Positions 6,741-8,693 of a DNA stretch of 8,693 bases are shown piece after piece (the first letter of the stretch is position 1; each line of letters opens with the position of its first letter). The DNA comes from an uncultured Candidatus Melainabacteria bacterium (GTDB lineage: Bacteria > Cyanobacteriota > Vampirovibrionia > Gastranaerophilales > Gastranaerophilaceae). The notes beneath the pieces were generated by a model. That model saw nothing but the letters and a program-made list of their open reading frames with translations. It did no database searches and had not been told where the DNA came from. A program made the translations under genes and the position numbers. The stretch is from contig CAKUUG010000053.1 of the NCBI GenBank assembly GCA_934692665.1, positions 1-8,693 on the forward strand, written 5' to 3'.

Positions 6741-7202
6741 TTATTTAGGCTCCTTTCCACTATTATCATTTATGAATTTTTCTAGATTTTCTCTGTATCT
6801 TATTATTGTTTCAAGACAAATATCCAAATGTCCATCAGGAATGCATTTTAGCGTTTTTGATTCAACTTCATTTAAAGAATTTAATACTTTTGAAGCAAAA
6901 ATTTGTCCTTCTTTTGTAAACAATATTTCTTTATTTCGCTTGTCTTTTTTGCATTCTTTTAATGTTAAATAACCTTTTTTTAAAAAATCATTGATTATCA
7001 CATTAACTGTTTGTTTAGGCAAAAATAAAGTAGAACAGATATCTTTTTGCGTAAGTGGTTGTTTATTTTGAATAGTATCCAAAATTGTCATCGAAGTGTA
7101 ATTAAGATTGAATGTTTTTGCAAACTTTTCGTATACAATATTCATTTCGCTCCAATTTTGGTCTATTATTCTAGATGTTTCTTTTAAATTTTTCTTATAC
7201 AT
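6741..7202 (-). CDS. MarR-family transcriptional regulator
   Basis: This 153-residue protein has the size and layout of a MarR regulator, a dimeric DNA-binding protein usually responding to a small ligand. Helix 1 (about 5-30) leads to a winged helix-turn-helix at ~35-100: 'LTQKDICSTLFLPKQTVNVI' (50-69) contains the recognition helix, and 'KKDKRNKEILFTKEG' (85-99) is the wing with the conserved Asp-x-Arg. The C-terminal helices (101-145) would form the dimer interface. The single Cys residues (C56, C84, C120, C129) do not form a known redox motif. It is the first gene of a two-gene operon, its TAA being directly followed by the ATG of the alpha-oxoamine synthase, so it probably controls that enzyme and itself. 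Its promoter lies inside a 15-bp tandem repeat array that is a good operator candidate. No strong ribosome site is visible before the ATG at 7202. Confidence 0.85.
   Translation of the reverse strand: MYKKNLKETSRIIDQNWSEMNIVYEKFAKTFNLNYTSMTILDTIQNKQPLTQKDICSTLFLPKQTVNVIINDFLKKGYLTLKECKKDKRNKEILFTKEGQIFASKVLNSLNEVESKTLKCIPDGHLDICLETIIRYRENLEKFINDNSGKEPK
6750..6755 (-). promoter_or_regulatory. Ribosome binding site of the alpha-oxoamine synthase, inside the marR end
   Basis: AAGGAG is found on the minus strand 9 nt before the ATG at 6740, within the last codons of the regulator gene. With the TAA-ATG junction this indicates translational coupling and supports the chosen start. Confidence 0.75.
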
Positions 7203-7221
7203 AATTTTTTATACTACTTTA

Positions 7222-7281
7222 GTCTAATATTATACTGTCTAATTTGATACTGTCTAAAAAATTACAGTCTACAATTAGACT
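7222..7281. repeat. Four 15-bp tandem direct repeats (GTCTAA iterons), candidate MarR operator
   Basis: GTCTA begins at 7222, 7237, 7252 and 7267, exactly 15 bp apart. The units are GTCTAATATTATACT, GTCTAATTTGATACT, GTCTAAAAAATTACA and GTCTACAATTAGACT. The first two agree at 13 of 15 positions and the others are more degenerate. The array covers the likely promoter of the regulator gene on the minus strand. A repeat of 15 bp is about 1.4 helical turns. I infer a regulator binding array; binding has not been shown. Confidence 0.75.
7229..7256 (-). promoter_or_regulatory. Probable promoter of the marR / alpha-oxoamine synthase operon
   Basis: On the minus strand a perfect TATAAT (7229-7234) lies 16 bp downstream of TAGACA (7251-7256, five of six matches to TTGACA). 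The start would be near 7222, giving a ~20-nt leader. Both boxes are made of iteron sequence, so a protein bound to the repeats would block or reposition RNA polymerase. Confidence 0.6.
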
Positions 7282-7328
7282 AATTTAAAATTCTAGTTTT
7301 GTCAATTGCACCAATAGAAACAAGAGAG

Positions 7329-8675
7329 CTATTCTTTTGAAATCAAAAGTGAAATCAAAACTCCAGCCGCCATTAAAAGAGGGTAAAATAAACCTTTCAT
7401 TATAGCGAAAGAACTGATTGAGATACTGTTTGCAAGACTTGTTGCAATTAGAATTTGAGCTCCATAAGGTATCATCCCTTGTATACAGCAAGAAGTTGTA
7501 TCAATCAAACTTGCAGTTCTAACGGGTTTTACGTTGTATTTTTCAGACAAGTCTTTTGCAATGGGCCCTGAAGTTATAATTGCAACAGTGTTGTTTGCAG
7601 TAAATAAATTTATTATTCCCGTCAAAACACATATTCCAAATTCGCAAGTTTTTTTTGATTTTATCCAAGAACAAGCCTTATTTATAATAAAATTAATTCC
7701 GCCATTATACCTAATCATCTGTAACAAACCGCCTGCAAGCATTGCAACAATAAGAGTGTTTGCCATACTTGTTGTGCCATCTCCAACAAATGAAAAAGCT
7801 TGATATATATCAAAAGTAGAATAATACAAGCCGATTGCAATGTTTAATATTGTTCCTATCAAAAGCAAAAACATTACATTTAAGCCGACAATCCCTAAAA
7901 CAAGCAACAACACATAAGGAGCAACTTTTATATAGTCACTTATTTGAATTGTATTTGTAATTATTGCTTCACTGGTTGAATTTGCAAATACAGGTAACAT
8001 ATAAAGCAAAGTACATAAAATAGCAGGTATAGCAACGATTTTGAAATTTGCAATAACTTCATCTTTCATATTTACATTTTGTGTTCTTGTAGCTGCAATT
8101 GTTGTATCGGAAATTAAAGACAAATTGTCGCCAAACATAGCACCACCAACAGCAGCACCAATTAAAAAAGAAGGATTAATCTCCAAATTTGAAGACAAAC
8201 TGACAGCAATTGGCACAATAGCTGCAATAGTACCACAAGAAGTCCCAACAGCAAGAGAAATGATTGCAGAAATAATAAATATACCGGAAATTATAAATCT
8301 TGCAGGAATTATATTTTGTGCAATCAAAACAGCACTGTCAACTCCGCCTATTGCATTAGCAACAGAAGTAAAAGCACCTGCTAAAATAAAAACAAGACAC
8401 ATTATCATAATGTCTTTTTTACCCATACCGAGTGCAAAAATTTCAATTTTTTTTGTTAATTTTTCTTTATGATTCAATATCAAAGCAGCCGAAGAAGAAA
8501 TAATAAAAGCAACCGTCATTGGTACTTTTGAAAAATCTCTCGTAAAAACAGAAAAACCAAAATAAAAAACAACAAATACGACAAATGGTATTACTGCTTT
8601 TGCACTAGATTCCCGCCATTGCGGATTTTCTTTATTTTTTAGCATTTTATTTTCCGATACTTTGATATTATTCAT
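7329..8675 (-). CDS. Na+/H+ antiporter of the NhaC family
   Basis: This 448-residue inner-membrane protein is predicted to exchange protons for sodium (or a related solute). About ten hydrophobic segments are visible, for example 28-44, 52-68, 89-108, 127-160, 211-230, 252-283, 304-320, 344-368 and 424-445. The hallmark NhaC motifs are present: 'SLAVGTSCGTIAAIVPIA' (140-157), 'GGAMFGDNLSLISDTTIAAT' (177-196) with D183, S189 and D190, and, in the second half, 'TANNTVAIITSGP' (359-371) and 'IDTTSCCIQGMIPYGAQ' (391-407). The two halves look like an inverted pseudo-repeat, as expected for this superfamily. The start at 8675 is a reasonable choice, but no ribosome site precedes it; Met11 is an alternative. 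A 126-bp gap with its own promoter separates it from the regulator gene, and no intrinsic terminator follows it. Substrate specificity is not certain: some relatives carry amino acids or malate/lactate. Confidence 0.88.
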   Translation of the reverse strand: MNNIKVSENKMLKNKENPQWRESSAKAVIPFVVFVVFYFGFSVFTRDFSKVPMTVAFIISSSAALILNHKEKLTKKIEIFALGMGKKDIMIMCLVFILAGAFTSVANAIGGVDSAVLIAQNIIPARFIISGIFIISAIISLAVGTSCGTIAAIVPIAVSLSSNLEINPSFLIGAAVGGAMFGDNLSLISDTTIAATRTQNVNMKDEVIANFKIVAIPAILCTLLYMLPVFANSTSEAIITNTIQISDYIKVAPYVLLLVLGIVGLNVMFLLLIGTILNIAIGLYYSTFDIYQAFSFVGDGTTSMANTLIVAMLAGGLLQMIRYNGGINFIINKACSWIKSKKTCEFGICVLTGIINLFTANNTVAIITSGPIAKDLSEKYNVKPVRTASLIDTTSCCIQGMIPYGAQILIATSLANSISISSFAIMKGLFYPLLMAAGVLISLLISKE

Positions 8676-8693
8676 TCAATATTAACATCAAAC

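Larger units (their letters stand above)
7219..7283. repeat. Inverted 10-mers flanking the iteron array
   Basis: TTAGTCTAAT (7219-7228) and its exact reverse complement ATTAGACTAA (7274-7283) bracket the direct repeats. Each is itself nearly palindromic (TTAG-N-CTAA). In addition AGTCTA (7266-7271) and TAGACT (7276-7281) form a 6-bp palindrome with a 4-bp spacer, a MarR-like dyad. Confidence 0.6.

Noticed and set aside
7222..7281. The 15-bp repeats as a CRISPR array
   Set aside because: The repeats are only 15 bp, tandem and without spacers, and no cas gene is present; a regulator array is the simpler reading.
7334..7349. CTTTTGAAATCAAAAG palindrome near the end of the antiporter gene as a terminator
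   Set aside because: It lies inside the coding sequence, has almost no loop, is AT-only apart from one G-C/C-G pair at each arm end, and has no following T-run.
7285..7491. Minus-strand 68-codon frame over the end of the antiporter gene and the gap
   Set aside because: It overlaps the antiporter coding end in another frame, shows no recognisable motif and has no ribosome site.
8041..8472. Plus-strand open frame of 143 codons opposite the antiporter
   Set aside because: It is antisense to the conserved NhaC motifs, which fix the minus-strand frame; the hydrophobic look is a shadow of membrane-segment codons.

Overview
The window is AT-rich bacterial DNA with seven protein genes, all on the minus strand and tightly packed. 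Four short gaps separate or precede transcription units. No RNA gene, insertion sequence or CRISPR array is visible. The low GC, the many Lys/Asn/Ile-rich proteins and a large envelope protein with a prepilin-like N-terminus ('KPAFSIAYAIVGLVV...', with Ala rather than Gly before the Phe) suggest a gut bacterium of the Gastranaerophilales / Melainabacteria type. That placement is inference from style, not proof.

Reading in the direction of transcription (high to low coordinates): 8675-7329 encodes an NhaC-type Na+/H+ antiporter. A 126-bp gap follows, holding four 15-bp tandem repeats on the presumed promoter of a MarR-family regulator (7202-6741). The regulator's stop codon directly abuts the start of a PLP-dependent alpha-oxoamine synthase (6740-5454; 8-amino-7-oxononanoate synthase / serine palmitoyltransferase family), so these two genes form an operon that is probably controlled by the regulator. 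The next gap carries a good sigma-70-type promoter and a roughly 110-nt leader with a hairpin. It leads to the largest gene (5298-2446), which encodes a 950-residue envelope protein: a pilin-like N-terminus without Glu5, a glycine-rich fold like those of phage tail adhesins, and a long cysteine-rich insertion. A clear intrinsic terminator (2397-2428) follows it.

Immediately beyond the terminator, an extended -10 promoter drives a second operon with little or no 5' leader: an NAD-dependent sugar epimerase/dehydratase (2363-1425), a CDP-glycerol glycerophosphotransferase-like protein (1428-274, overlapping by 4 bp), and a truncated gene (265-1) that may begin a GH13-type glucan-active enzyme. 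The first two genes point to synthesis of a surface polysaccharide or of glycerol-phosphate decoration.

Most of the functional content therefore concerns the cell envelope. The most unusual items are the 950-residue pilin-like, glycine- and cysteine-rich protein and the phased 15-bp repeat array over the marR promoter.
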